Shown: positions 1 to 7,905 of the stretch, in pieces
How positions within the stretch are numbered: position 1 is the first letter of the stretch
How the letters are laid out: every line of letters starts with the position of its first letter
Origin: CAYQUC01 sp048061315
GTDB taxonomy: Bacteria > Pseudomonadota > Gammaproteobacteria > UBA6429 > Thiohalophilaceae
Assembly (NCBI GenBank): GCA_048061315.1
Contig: JBGMRJ010000019.1
Coordinates: 1-32,678, forward strand
Length of the DNA: 32,678 nucleotides
Direction: 5' to 3'
Position numbers and translations under genes: made by a program
Notes under the pieces: generated by a model
What the model was told of the DNA's origin: nothing
Seen by the model: only the letters and a program-made list of their open reading frames with translations
The model's database searches: none

Positions 1-33
1 TTCGCTATCCACGTCGAAGCCAGGTCGCCCCCC
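1..33 (-). ncRNA. ssrA: tmRNA, 5' end only (cut by window edge)
   Basis: Read on the minus strand, the left edge begins with a run of G, then CGACCTGGCTTCGACGTGGA, then TAGCGAA. This is the conserved 5' start of tmRNA: the tRNA-like acceptor strand followed by the D-loop-like GGCTTCGACG. The RNA rescues stalled ribosomes together with SmpB, whose gene lies directly upstream on the same strand. A TATAAG hexamer lies about 5 bases before the G run and is a plausible -10, but no good -35 is seen. The mature start may be one base either side of 33. The tag-peptide frame and the 3' end are outside the window. Confidence 0.85.
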
Positions 34-123
34 ATGTACTTATAGGATACGTTGAATTACTGAAAGTTCCCAGTGTTTCTGACAATCTTGTTTAAATTAG
101 TAAAAACCATTAATAAAGTAGAT

Positions 124-606
124 TTAATGACTGCCTTTTAAGATTCTGGCTTTATCACGCTTCCAGTCTCGGTCTTTGGCATCGGCACGTTTGTCGTGCA
201 ATTGTTTGCCTTTGGCTAGTGCGATTTCCAGTTTGGCGCGTCCTCGGCTCCAGTACATAGCCGTTGGGATTAGGGTAAAACCTTTGCGCTCGACCATGCC
301 TATTAATTTGGATAATTCCGCCCGGTGTAATAGCAGTTTACGGGTTCGTTGTGAATCCGGGTGGATATGGGTTGATGCGGTTGATAATGGCGTAATAACG
401 GCACCAATTAACCAGGCTTCTGAGTTTTTAAGCAATACATAGCTATCCCGAATTTGTATTTTTTTCGCGCGCAGGCTTTTAACTTCCCAACCTTCAAGCA
501 CTAAACCGGCTTCGAATCGATCCCCAAGGTTAAATTCGTGGCGTGATTTCTTGTTGAGAATGATGGTGTTATCGGGTTTACCGGATTTTTTCTTTTTTCC
601 TGCCAT
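124..606 (-). CDS. smpB: SsrA-binding protein SmpB
   Basis: This 160-residue protein has the usual SmpB length. It has a lysine-rich N-terminus, then the OB-fold core with NLGDRFEAGLVLEGWEVKSL (about residues 26-45) and HIHPDSQRTRKLLLH (about 81-95). The basic C-terminal tail ending near DRDWKRDKARILK is the part that, in the family, becomes helical in the ribosomal mRNA channel. SmpB binds the tRNA-like domain of tmRNA and delivers it to stalled ribosomes. The ssrA 5' end sits 90 bp downstream on the same strand, so the rescue pair is linked. No Shine-Dalgarno is visible before the ATG. A perfect TATAAT lies on the minus strand at 618-613, only six bases before the ATG, so the transcript could be nearly leaderless. 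Confidence 0.97.
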   Translation of the reverse strand: MAGKKKKSGKPDNTIILNKKSRHEFNLGDRFEAGLVLEGWEVKSLRAKKIQIRDSYVLLKNSEAWLIGAVITPLSTASTHIHPDSQRTRKLLLHRAELSKLIGMVERKGFTLIPTAMYWSRGRAKLEIALAKGKQLHDKRADAKDRDWKRDKARILKGSH

Positions 607-761
607 TTCAGTATTATAAAGTATTAAAACAACTCAAGTTATTCATTTTTCACGATTTATCTTATTTTTAAGGTTTGCGCTGCCATCTGAGCTGTTCAGC
701 ATTATTACGCAAAAATAGAATAGATAACATATAATAAGAATAACAATAAAAAGGTTTAACT

Positions 762-2317
762 ATGCCACGAATTCGACAATCAATACATGGAGAATGGTCT
801 TCTCGATGGACTTTCATATTAGCAGCAACAGGATCAGCCGTAGGGCTGGGTAATATCTGGCGATTTCCATATTTAACGGCTGAAAATGGGGGTGGGGCAT
901 TTGTATTTATCTACCTTGCCTGTGTTGCGATTATTGGAATTCCGGTTTTGATGGCAGAAATCATGATTGGTCGAAGGGGGCGTCAAAGCCCGATTAATAC
1001 CATGGAAACCCTGGCGATAGAAGCCGGTGATAGTCCACATTGGAAATGGCTTGGCTGGTTTGGAGTTGTTGCCGGATTTTTAATTTTATCGTATTACAGT
1101 GTGATTGGTGGTTGGACAATATCGTATGTGTTTTATACCGCAGGCAATAGTTTTGATAATGCCACTGCTGATGGTGTTAATACTATCTTTTCAGATTTAG
1201 TGGGTAGTCCTGGNNNNNNNNNNNNNNNNNNNNNNNNNNNNNNNNNNNNNNNNNNNNNNNNNNNNNNNNNNNNNNNNNNNNNNNNNNNNNNNNNNNNNNN
1301 NNNNNNNNNNNNNATGCCACTGCTGATGGTGTTAATACTATCTTTTCAGATTTAGTGGGTAGTCCTGGCACCTTGATCGCCTGGCATAGTGTGTTTATGT
1401 TATTAGCCATTATTGTCGTGTCACGTGGTGTTAAAGCCGGACTCGAAGTTGCGGTTAAGTTTATGATGCCGGCGTTATTCATTATGCTGTTAATTTTAGT
1501 GGGCTATTCAACAACAACGGGTGAATTTGCACATGCCATTGATTATTTATTTACCTTTGACATGGATGTAATTAAAGCACGGCCTGGTGAGATTATTTTA
1601 GCTGCAATGGGGCAGGCATTTTTTTCCTTAAGTTTAGGCATGGGCGCAATTATGGTTTACGGATCGTACCTGCCTCATGATGCATCCATTTTTAAAGCCT
1701 CAATTGGAATTGCATTTGCAGATACGCTGGTTGCAGTTTTGGCTGGTTTGGCAATTTTTCCGATTGTATTTGCTTACAATATGGAGCCGAATGAAGGCTC
1801 TGGATTGATATTTAAAACATTACCGATTGCCTTTGGGCAAATGCCCGGTGGGAGTTTTTTTGGAGCAATGTTCTTTTTATTATTAGCGTTCGCAGCCTGG
1901 ACATCGGCTATCTCACTAATAGAACCTGCTGTAGCCTGGTTGGTTGAAAATAAAAACTTAAAACGTCGTTATGCTGCGAGTTATATTGGAATTGCGTGTT
2001 GGTTTTTAGGTTTACTAACCGTATTTTCATTTAATATTTTAAGTGATTTTCATCCATTAGAGTATATCGATCGGTTTGGGGTTCTTGGGAATAAAAATAT
2101 ATTTGATTTAATCGACTCTCTTACCTCAAATGTAATGCTGCCTCTGGGGGGTATATTAGTCTCCATTTTTGCTATTTATATTATGTCGCGAGAAGCCACG
2201 CGGGATGAACTTGATATGGGTGATGGTGTTGCCTATAAAACCTGGCGGGTTCTGGTTATCGTTGCACCTCTTACTGTGGGTGTTGTATTTCTAAATGCAA
2301 TTGGCGTGTTAGATTAG
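762..2317 (+). CDS. Sodium-dependent neurotransmitter-symporter family (NSS/SNF) transporter, interrupted by an assembly gap
   Basis: The N-terminus carries the NSS signature of transmembrane helix 1 (GSAVGLGNIWRFPYLTAENG, about residues 24-43), whose unwound segment binds sodium and substrate in LeuT-type transporters. Many hydrophobic helices follow. A 100-N gap splits the gene and throws the downstream part into another frame. The 55 bp on each side of the gap are identical, so the gap is an unmerged overlap. Removing one copy and the Ns (155 bp) restores a single frame from the ATG at 762 to the TAG at 2315-2317, giving 466 residues, a normal size for bacterial NSS proteins. An AAAAGG ribosome site precedes the ATG, and TATAAT at 730-735 is a possible -10. 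The substrate cannot be read from the sequence; amino acids are usual for the family. Confidence 0.93.
1159..1213 (+). repeat. Left copy of 55-bp contig-end overlap
   Basis: These 55 bases (beginning ATGCCACTGCTGATGG, ending AGTCCTGG) are identical to 1314-1368 and directly abut the N run. They encode part of the transporter in its correct frame. An exact repeat ending at the gap on one side and beginning at it on the other is typical of two contig ends that share a k-mer-length overlap but were scaffolded rather than merged. It is probably not a biological repeat. Confidence 0.9.
1214..1313. other. Assembly gap of exactly 100 N
   Basis: The run is exactly 100 N, the common placeholder for a gap of unknown size. 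The flanking duplication indicates that the true gap length is negative, meaning the contigs overlap by 55 bp. No sequence need be missing: collapsing the overlap gives an uninterrupted transporter reading frame. Confidence 0.97.
1314..1368 (+). repeat. Right copy of 55-bp contig-end overlap
   Basis: This copy is identical to 1159-1213. The offset between the copies is 155 bp, which is not a multiple of three. It therefore produces the apparent frameshift and a false GTG start at 1355 inside the transporter gene. Confidence 0.9.
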
Positions 2318-2334
2318 TTTTTTCAGGTAAAATT

Positions 2335-2778
2335 ATGACGGTTATTAATAAAAGTGCATTAGTTACTCATAGTCCGGAACAAATGTTTCGATTGGTTGAT
2401 AATATTAATGATTACCCCGAGTATCTGCCCTGGTGTGTTAATTCTGAAGAGTTACAACGGAAGGGCGATAGTGTAGAGGCTCGTATTGATATTAGCCACA
2501 GTGGTTTTAAAAAATCATTTTCCACTCGAAATAAATTAACATCATTTGCGACAATCGAAATGGAATTACTTGAAGGCCCCTTTAAGTATTTAATAGGCAC
2601 CTGGTCGTTTGAAGCCCTTGGTGATGAAAATAACCCACAGGGGTGCAAAATTTCCTTGCACCTTGAATTTGAATTTACCAGCAAGCTTATTGGAATGACC
2701 TTTGGTAAAGTATTCGGAAAAATTGCATCATCAATGGTAGATTCTTTTACTGAACGTGCAAGTAAAGTTTATGCTTGA
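2335..2778 (+). CDS. ratA: RatA/Coq10-family START-domain protein
   Basis: This 147-residue single-domain protein is of the polyketide-cyclase/START superfamily. The family hallmarks are visible: a start resembling NKSALVTHSPEQMFRLVDN, then INDYPEYLPWC (about residues 24-34), a central GPFKYLIGTW, and a C-terminal helix near SMVDSFTERASKVY. Relatives include eukaryotic Coq10, which binds ubiquinone, and E. coli RatA, reported to block ribosome subunit association. Which role applies here cannot be told. It starts 17 bp after the transporter and overlaps rnfH, a pairing (ratA-rnfH) conserved across Gammaproteobacteria. It is sometimes discussed as a toxin-antitoxin pair, but that label is weak. 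Confidence 0.93.
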   Translation: MTVINKSALVTHSPEQMFRLVDNINDYPEYLPWCVNSEELQRKGDSVEARIDISHSGFKKSFSTRNKLTSFATIEMELLEGPFKYLIGTWSFEALGDENNPQGCKISLHLEFEFTSKLIGMTFGKVFGKIASSMVDSFTERASKVYA

Positions 2779-3097
2779 TTCTGAAAACGATCAGTCGCAT
2801 TACATTAAAATTGAAGTTGCTTATGCACTTTTAGATAAGCAGGTTATTTTAACTGAAAAAATTTCTCCGGAGACCACGATAGAAGAAGCAATACATTTGT
2901 CGGGTGTCCTGGAACAGTTTCCAGAAATAGATTTAGCTGCTAATAAGGTTGGTGTGTTTGGTAAGTTAAAAAAACTGGACAGTACTTTACTGGAGAATGA
3001 CCGAATTGAAATTTACCGGCCGTTATTAGTAGATCCCAAAGAGTCTCGACGTAAACGCGCAGCTAAGAAAGAAAAAGTGAAATCGGACACAGAGTAG
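2771..3097 (+). CDS. rnfH: RnfH family protein (UPF0125)
   Basis: This is a small ubiquitin-like-fold protein with IKIEVAYAL near the N-terminus, TTIEEAIHLSGVLEQFPEID in the middle, the KVGVFGKLKKLDSTLLENDR segment and EIYRPLLVDPKESRRKRA. These are typical of RnfH, followed by a lysine-rich tail. I place the start at the ATG at 2771, giving 108 residues and an 8-base overlap with the ratA stop. A GTG five codons earlier (2756) would also be open but has no better ribosome site. The tight overlap with ratA implies translational coupling. The function is unknown despite the name, which derives from occasional linkage with rnf genes. Confidence 0.92.
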   Translation: MLDSENDQSHYIKIEVAYALLDKQVILTEKISPETTIEEAIHLSGVLEQFPEIDLAANKVGVFGKLKKLDSTLLENDRIEIYRPLLVDPKESRRKRAAKKEKVKSDTE

Positions 3098-3108
3098 TTT
3101 CTACAGAC

Positions 3109-3501
3109 TTAATGAGAATGTCCGCCACCACCGCCACCACTTTGTACTGGACTACCAGTTGAATGGATATTCTCTGGAAATGGTGTATTACCCGTGTCGT
3201 TTATTCGGGCTAATTTACCTTGTTCAAAAAATACCGTTATTGTGCGTCGGTAAGTTTTATTACTATTACCTGGCAGAAAGGTGTGCACGTAATCCCAACG
3301 ATCAGGATGAAACGCATCTTTTATAATAGCGCTACCCAGCACAAATTGAACTTGGGGTTTCGTCATACCAATTTTAAGCTTGTCGACCGCTTCTTGATCA
3401 AGCACATTCCCTTGTTGCACATCAATTTTATAGATAGTGCAGCCTGAAAGCCCAATACCCATAAAAATAATACCTGTAATACAAATGAGAAGAATTCGCA
3501 T
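3109..3501 (-). CDS. bamE: Outer membrane assembly lipoprotein BamE (SmpA/OmlA)
   Basis: The signal peptide ends in the lipobox LSGC with Cys21 as the lipidation site. The SmpA/OmlA domain follows, with QGNVLDQEAVDKLKIGMTK and VQFVLGSAIIKDAFHPDRWD, the conserved BamE surface. In the family it is an accessory lipoprotein of the BAM complex, which folds beta-barrels into the outer membrane. At 130 residues it is a little longer than E. coli BamE because of an unusual tail of six glycines followed by HSH. It converges on rnfH with an 11-bp gap and diverges from fur, the standard gammaproteobacterial neighbourhood. Confidence 0.95.
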   Translation of the reverse strand: MRILLICITGIIFMGIGLSGCTIYKIDVQQGNVLDQEAVDKLKIGMTKPQVQFVLGSAIIKDAFHPDRWDYVHTFLPGNSNKTYRRTITVFFEQGKLARINDTGNTPFPENIHSTGSPVQSGGGGGGHSH

Positions 3502-3548
3502 TTAAACAACCAAACCGCGTATAATAGATTAAATCCGAATGATACCCT

Positions 3549-3567
3549 ATGCACTGATTATGTGCAT
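3549..3567. promoter_or_regulatory. Inverted repeat in the bamE-fur divergent promoter region
   Basis: ATGCAC and GTGCAT form a perfect 6-bp inverted repeat separated by seven bases, about 40 bp before the fur start. It lies in the roughly 100-bp region shared by the divergent bamE and fur promoters. It does not match the classical Fur box. It could be an operator dyad, but chance is possible at this length. Confidence 0.25.
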
Positions 3568-3604
3568 CTCTATCTCATTTTAAGTCTTATGGCAGGTAAT
3601 ATAA

Positions 3605-4015
3605 ATGGAAAGTAGCGATCTAAAAAAAGTAGGCTTAAAAGCAACTCTGCCACGTTTGAAGATCCTGGAGATTTTAGAGTCTAACCCCATGCGCCACATG
3701 AGCGCTGAAGATGTTTATAAAGCTTTATTGCAAACTGATGAAGATATCGGATTGGCAACGGTTTATCGGGTGTTAACGCAATTTGAATCTGCCGATTTAG
3801 TAAAACGCCATCATTTTGATAGCGGCCACTCAGTTTTTGAACTGGAACATGGCAAACACCACGATCATATTGTGTGTGTGAAATGCGGTAAAGTAGAAGA
3901 ATTTTTTGATGAAACAATCGAAGAACGCCAACGGGCAATTGCCAAAGATAAAGGCTTCACGATGACGGATCATTCGCTCTATATTTATGGCTTATGTGGT
4001 AACTGCCAGAATTAA
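3605..4015 (+). CDS. fur: Ferric uptake regulator Fur
   Basis: This 136-residue metalloregulator has an N-terminal winged helix with LKATLPRLKILEILE and the recognition-helix region DIGLATVYRVLTQFE (about 47-61). The C-terminal dimerisation domain has the metal-ligand cluster HGKHHDH (82-88), CVKC (Cys91, Cys94) and CGNC (Cys131, Cys134). The two CxxC pairs form the structural zinc site in many Fur proteins. The protein represses iron-uptake genes when loaded with ferrous iron. It converges on recN with only five bases between the stop codons, leaving no room for a separate terminator. The residues and the recN/bamE context favour Fur over Zur or PerR. Confidence 0.96.
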   Translation: MESSDLKKVGLKATLPRLKILEILESNPMRHMSAEDVYKALLQTDEDIGLATVYRVLTQFESADLVKRHHFDSGHSVFELEHGKHHDHIVCVKCGKVEEFFDETIEERQRAIAKDKGFTMTDHSLYIYGLCGNCQN

Positions 4016-4020
4016 ATTTT

Positions 4021-5712
4021 TTAAACCGTTTCAACCTCAAGACCTTCTGCTTTTTCGAGCATCTCTTTAGCATGTGATAATGTTTGTTCAGTAATATCAA
4101 TACCACCCAACATCCGTGCAATTTCATCTATTCGTTGTGATTCATCCAGCATTAAAATTTGACTGCTGGTAGCATTGTCTTCAGTTTGTTTACTGACTTG
4201 CAGGTGATGATGACCGAGTGCCGCAACTTGTGGTAAATGGGTGACGCAAATCACTTGTCGGTGGTTGGCGAGTTGTCGTAGTTGTCGTCCCACTATTTCG
4301 GCGACGCTGCCGCCTATGCCGACATCCACTTCGTCAAAAATTAATGTTGGAACCAGATCATCTTCAACGGCTATGACTTGAATGGCTAAACTGATTCGGG
4401 ACAGCTCGCCACCCGAAGCGACTTTGCTTAATGATTTTAACGGTTGCCCGGGATTGGCCGTTACCTGGAATTCAATTTTTTCCATGCCAGTGGGTGTGAA
4501 TGTTTGTTCTGAGTCGGTTTTAAGCATAATCACAAACTGACCACCGGCCATACCGAGATCTTGCATGCGCTCGGTGACTTGTTTTGATAATTTGGATGCC
4601 GCACTGTTGCGTGCTTTTGTTAACTTCGTGGCATAGGTTATATAGTTATCAGCTGCTTTTTGTATGTCTTGTTGCAGACTGCCTAAGCGCACATCGGATT
4701 GTTCCAGATTGGATAATTCAGTCGTTAATTGCGGTAATAATGTGATTAGCTCACTGGTTGCGATATGGTGCTTGCGTGATAAAGCATGAATGTCAGCTAA
4801 TCGCTGTTCTATCCACTCTAGTCTGCGGGGATCCAGTTCAGTAGTTTCCTGATATTGACGTAACTCGGTGATTGTTTCTTTAACCTGTAAGGATGCACTG
4901 TTGAGCATTTCCAGTGTTGGTTCAAGATTGCTATCGAGTTCAGTCAGGCTGGTTAATTCTGCAATGCTTTGATGCAGTAATGAACTTGCCGACATTTGTT
5001 CATCAGCTTCGAGTATTGCCAGTATTTTATCGCTGCTTTGCAATAGCTGACTACTATTGGCAAGACGTCGATGTTCACTATCCAATTGCTCTAGTTCATT
5101 TTCCTGTAGATCGAGTTGTTGTAATTCATTGACTTGAAATCGTAATAATTCCAGTCGCTCATTTCGATCGCGTGTTTGCTGGCTGAGTGTTTCATATTCT
5201 TTTTTTAATGCATGCCATAGTTGATAGGCTTGTTTTAAATTCGCTAATATTTTTTTATTATCGGCAACGCCATCCACGAGTTGTCGTTGAACATCTTTGC
5301 GTAATAATGATTGATGTTCATGTTGACCGTGTAAATCAACTAACATCTCACCTAATTGTTTCAGTGATGAGATTGGAGAGGGTTGTCCGTTGATATAAGC
5401 TTTAGATGGTTTGTTGCGGTTTATGGTTCGGCGAATTATACAGTCGTTGTCGTCATCGAGCTCGTGTTCGATTAGCCAGGATTTAGCTAATGGACAATGT
5501 TCAACATTAAATATTACACTGATCTCGGCGCGATCAGATCCAATTCGTATAATTCCGGCATCGGCGCGATCACCCAGCGCTAAACCGAGTGCATCCAATA
5601 ATATGGATTTACCGGCTCCGGTTTCACCGGTTAACACACTCAATCCGGATTCTAAATCCAGTTCAAGAACATCGACTATGGCGAAATTTTTAATTTGAAT
5701 GTGGTTGAGCAT
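4021..5712 (-). CDS. recN: DNA repair protein RecN
   Basis: This SMC-like ATPase for recombinational double-strand break repair has 563 residues, near the E. coli length. Walker A GETGAGKS is at 29-36. It is followed by KAYINGQPSPISSLKQLGE and LVDLHGQHEHQSLL, a RecN hallmark, then a long glutamine- and leucine-rich coiled-coil middle region. The C-terminal ATPase half carries the signature SGGELSRISLAIQV, Walker B PTLIFDEVDVGIGG and the switch CVTHLPQVAA. It starts at the ATG at 5712. The 76-bp gap to nadK contains no clear LexA box of the E. coli type, so SOS control is not shown. Confidence 0.97.
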   Translation of the reverse strand: MLNHIQIKNFAIVDVLELDLESGLSVLTGETGAGKSILLDALGLALGDRADAGIIRIGSDRAEISVIFNVEHCPLAKSWLIEHELDDDNDCIIRRTINRNKPSKAYINGQPSPISSLKQLGEMLVDLHGQHEHQSLLRKDVQRQLVDGVADNKKILANLKQAYQLWHALKKEYETLSQQTRDRNERLELLRFQVNELQQLDLQENELEQLDSEHRRLANSSQLLQSSDKILAILEADEQMSASSLLHQSIAELTSLTELDSNLEPTLEMLNSASLQVKETITELRQYQETTELDPRRLEWIEQRLADIHALSRKHHIATSELITLLPQLTTELSNLEQSDVRLGSLQQDIQKAADNYITYATKLTKARNSAASKLSKQVTERMQDLGMAGGQFVIMLKTDSEQTFTPTGMEKIEFQVTANPGQPLKSLSKVASGGELSRISLAIQVIAVEDDLVPTLIFDEVDVGIGGSVAEIVGRQLRQLANHRQVICVTHLPQVAALGHHHLQVSKQTEDNATSSQILMLDESQRIDEIARMLGGIDITEQTLSHAKEMLEKAEGLEVETV

Positions 5713-5788
5713 AAATAACGATATTGTCAGTTAGGATTTTAATTAATTGTTATTCCATACTGGGATAATATTTGAATTTGGCTAAAAA

Positions 5789-6658
5789 TCAACCCCAATT
5801 TAATTTTGCCCGCAATAATTCAAAATAGTCATAACCATAGGGGTGGATTAATCGAACCATGTATTCGGTTCGGGTTATTTCAACGGTATCACCGGCCAAT
5901 AATCCCAGGTTGATTTGACCATCGCAGGTTACCTGGGCATGTCCCTGGCTGACTTCAGCTACCCGAACTTCAATCGTGCTGTCACCATCGATAACCAATG
6001 GCCGAAAACTCATGGTGTGTGGGCAAATGGGCACAATTTCCATGGCTTTTAGGGTTGGGAATAACAGCGGTCCACCGCTGGACATGGCATAGGCAGAAGA
6101 ACCGGTCGGTGTTGCGATGATGAGTCCATCAGAGCGTAAATTTGAAACTAATCGTCCATCGATATAAGTCTCGGTTTCTATCATTCTGGCCATTTGCCAT
6201 TTATGAATAACGACATCATTAAACGCATAACTTTCACTGGTTTGTGAATCACCATGATGCGTTACGGCACGCAGTAAAATGCGTTGTTCTTCCTGATATT
6301 TGCCATTGAGGATATTGCGTAACCACAGCAACATTTCATTAGGTGAAATATCAACCAAAAATCCCAATCGACCCCGATTGATGCCCAATAGCGGAACCTC
6401 ATAACGGGCTAAACTTCGAGCAGTATGCAATAACGAGCCATCGCCACCAACAATAATGGCCAAATCACAGTGGGCGCCAATTTCTGCTCTAGAAGCGGTT
6501 TTAAGGTGCGGTTTATTGGCAATATCGGCGCTACTTTCATCAAAAACATGGTCACAGCCTAATTCATCCAGGAAAATACTTAATGACATTAAGGTTTCAT
6601 CCACATCCGAGTCACGGTATTTACCAATTAGTGCGATATTATTAAATGCGTAAGCCAT
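5789..6658 (-). CDS. nadK: NAD kinase
   Basis: The enzyme phosphorylates NAD to NADP using ATP. The NAD-kinase diacylglycerol-kinase fold motif GGDGS is at residues 71-75, preceded by DLAIIV and followed by LLHTARSL. Downstream are NRGRLGFL and YAFNDVVIHK (containing the conserved Asn-Asp) and the glycine-rich DGLIIATPTGSSAYAMSSGG. I place the start at the ATG at 6658, giving 289 residues. An AAGGAG lies 11 bases upstream, and the protein then begins MAYAFNNIALIGK as expected. A GTG start at 6706 would add 16 unconserved residues. It is divergent from hrcA, with the CIRCE region between them. Its position beside recN is conserved. Confidence 0.95.
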   Translation of the reverse strand: MAYAFNNIALIGKYRDSDVDETLMSLSIFLDELGCDHVFDESSADIANKPHLKTASRAEIGAHCDLAIIVGGDGSLLHTARSLARYEVPLLGINRGRLGFLVDISPNEMLLWLRNILNGKYQEEQRILLRAVTHHGDSQTSESYAFNDVVIHKWQMARMIETETYIDGRLVSNLRSDGLIIATPTGSSAYAMSSGGPLLFPTLKAMEIVPICPHTMSFRPLVIDGDSTIEVRVAEVSQGHAQVTCDGQINLGLLAGDTVEITRTEYMVRLIHPYGYDYFELLRAKLNWG

Positions 6659-6714
6659 GTACCAACGTACTCCTTGTGCTGCTGTTTGTGGTGTCCAACT
6701 TAGCACAGGAACGG

Positions 6715-6744
6715 TTGATAGAGAATCCTCATTTTTTATGTAAT
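6715..6744 (+). promoter_or_regulatory. Candidate sigma-70 promoter for hrcA
   Basis: TTGATA at 6715-6720 resembles a -35 box. TATGTA (6737-6742) or TGTAAT (6739-6744) lies 16 to 18 bases downstream as a -10. The CIRCE operator starts five bases after the second candidate, so transcription would begin inside the operator, the usual arrangement for HrcA repression. Confidence 0.5.
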
Positions 6745-6748
6745 CTGG

Positions 6749-6775
6749 TTAGCACTCAGGCAGTTAGAGTGCTAA
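6749..6775 (+). promoter_or_regulatory. CIRCE operator (HrcA binding site)
   Basis: TTAGCACTC, a nine-base spacer and GAGTGCTAA match the CIRCE consensus exactly in both arms and in spacing. HrcA binds this inverted repeat and represses chaperone operons until heat shock titrates GroE away from supporting HrcA. The site lies 28 bp upstream of hrcA itself, so hrcA and any read-through into grpE-dnaK-dnaJ are autoregulated. Confidence 0.97.
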
Positions 6776-6802
6776 AATAGTCAAATTACGATATCGAGAT
6801 GT

Positions 6803-7852
6803 ATGGTTGCCGTGTCACCAAAAGAAGTACTTTCAGATCGCTCACAATTATTGATGAAAACATTGGTGGAACGTTACATCAGTGACGGTCAACCCGTGGG
6901 ATCGCAAAAATTAGCCAGTGACTTAAGTCTAAATTTAAGTCCGGCGACGATTCGAAATGTAATGGCCGATTTGGAAGAGCATGGTTTTTTAACCTCGCCA
7001 CACAAATCTGCTGGTAGAGTGCCAACGGCATCCGGTTATCGAATGTTTGTTGATTCACTACTAACAGTAAAACCATTGGCAGCTGATACGATGGAACAAA
7101 TTCGCTGTGAGTTATCCAGTGATGACGACTCGACGCAATTAGTGGAAAGCGCTTCAACATTATTATCGGGCTTTAGTAATATGGCCGGTGTGGTTATGGT
7201 GCCACGTCGGGAACACATTAGTTTTAAACAGATGGAATTTATTCCATTATCCGATAATCGGGTATTGGTGATTATTGTTTGCAGTAATACTGAAGTACAA
7301 AACCGAATTATTAATACTGAACGAAATTACAGCCGTTCAGAATTACAATTTGCGACTAACTATTTAAATGAAAAGTTTGCCGGTAAAGAATTGTATGAAA
7401 TTCGGGTAGAATTGTTTAATGATTTGCAACAAACACAATTGGATATGAATGCAATGATGACCTCAGCAGTCAATATGGCATCACAGGTGTTTGTGAAAGA
7501 AGATGAAGCTGATGATTATGTATTGGCCGGGCAAAACAATTTAATGAATTATGCCGAAATGTCGAGTGTTGATTCGTTAAAACAGTTATTTGATGCTTTC
7601 AATACTAAACGGGATATTTTAAGCCTGCTGGATCAGTCTATTTATGCTGAATCGATGCAAGTTTTTATTGGTAAGGAATCCGGACATCAGGCATTAGATG
7701 AATGCTCGGTAGTAACAGCACCTTATCGGGTAGCCGATGAAATAGTCGGAGTGTTGGGTGTTATCGGGCCAACCCGTATGGCCTATGATCGGGTTATCCC
7801 ATTAGTGGATATTACAGCAAAATTATTGAGTAATGCCTTGAGTTCTGAATAA
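6803..7852 (+). CDS. hrcA: Heat-inducible transcription repressor HrcA
   Basis: This 349-residue repressor has an N-terminal winged helix with LLMKTLVERYISDGQPVGSQ (about 17-36) and SPATIRNVMADLEEHGFL, then SPHKSAGRVPTASGYRMFVD, all strongly conserved in HrcA. The C-terminal GAF-like half ends near YRVADEIVGVLGVIGPTRMAYDR-type sequence, also diagnostic. HrcA binds CIRCE and needs GroEL for activity. The gene is directly downstream of a perfect CIRCE and directly upstream of grpE-dnaK-dnaJ, the classical heat-shock gene order. The start at the ATG at 6803 follows only a weak GAGA ribosome site. Confidence 0.97.
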   Translation: MVAVSPKEVLSDRSQLLMKTLVERYISDGQPVGSQKLASDLSLNLSPATIRNVMADLEEHGFLTSPHKSAGRVPTASGYRMFVDSLLTVKPLAADTMEQIRCELSSDDDSTQLVESASTLLSGFSNMAGVVMVPRREHISFKQMEFIPLSDNRVLVIIVCSNTEVQNRIINTERNYSRSELQFATNYLNEKFAGKELYEIRVELFNDLQQTQLDMNAMMTSAVNMASQVFVKEDEADDYVLAGQNNLMNYAEMSSVDSLKQLFDAFNTKRDILSLLDQSIYAESMQVFIGKESGHQALDECSVVTAPYRVADEIVGVLGVIGPTRMAYDRVIPLVDITAKLLSNALSSE

Positions 7853-7905
7853 CTGGCTATATATAGTCCAGTAGAGTTTAGGTAACAGATTAAAAGCGAG
7901 AAAAT

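Noticed and set aside
1355..2317. Separate 320-residue protein starting with GTG at 1355
   Set aside because: The start lies in the right-hand copy of the contig overlap. The true frame continues from 762 once the duplicate is removed.
2335..3097. ratA-rnfH as a toxin-antitoxin module
   Set aside because: Although the pair has been described this way in E. coli strains, it is a conserved core pair with a Coq10-like START protein. Nothing here shows toxin-antitoxin function or mobility.
3502..3604. TATAAT at 3520-3525 as a fur promoter
   Set aside because: No acceptable -35 lies 16-18 bases upstream, and the hexamer would also sit within the bamE leader. It is left unassigned.
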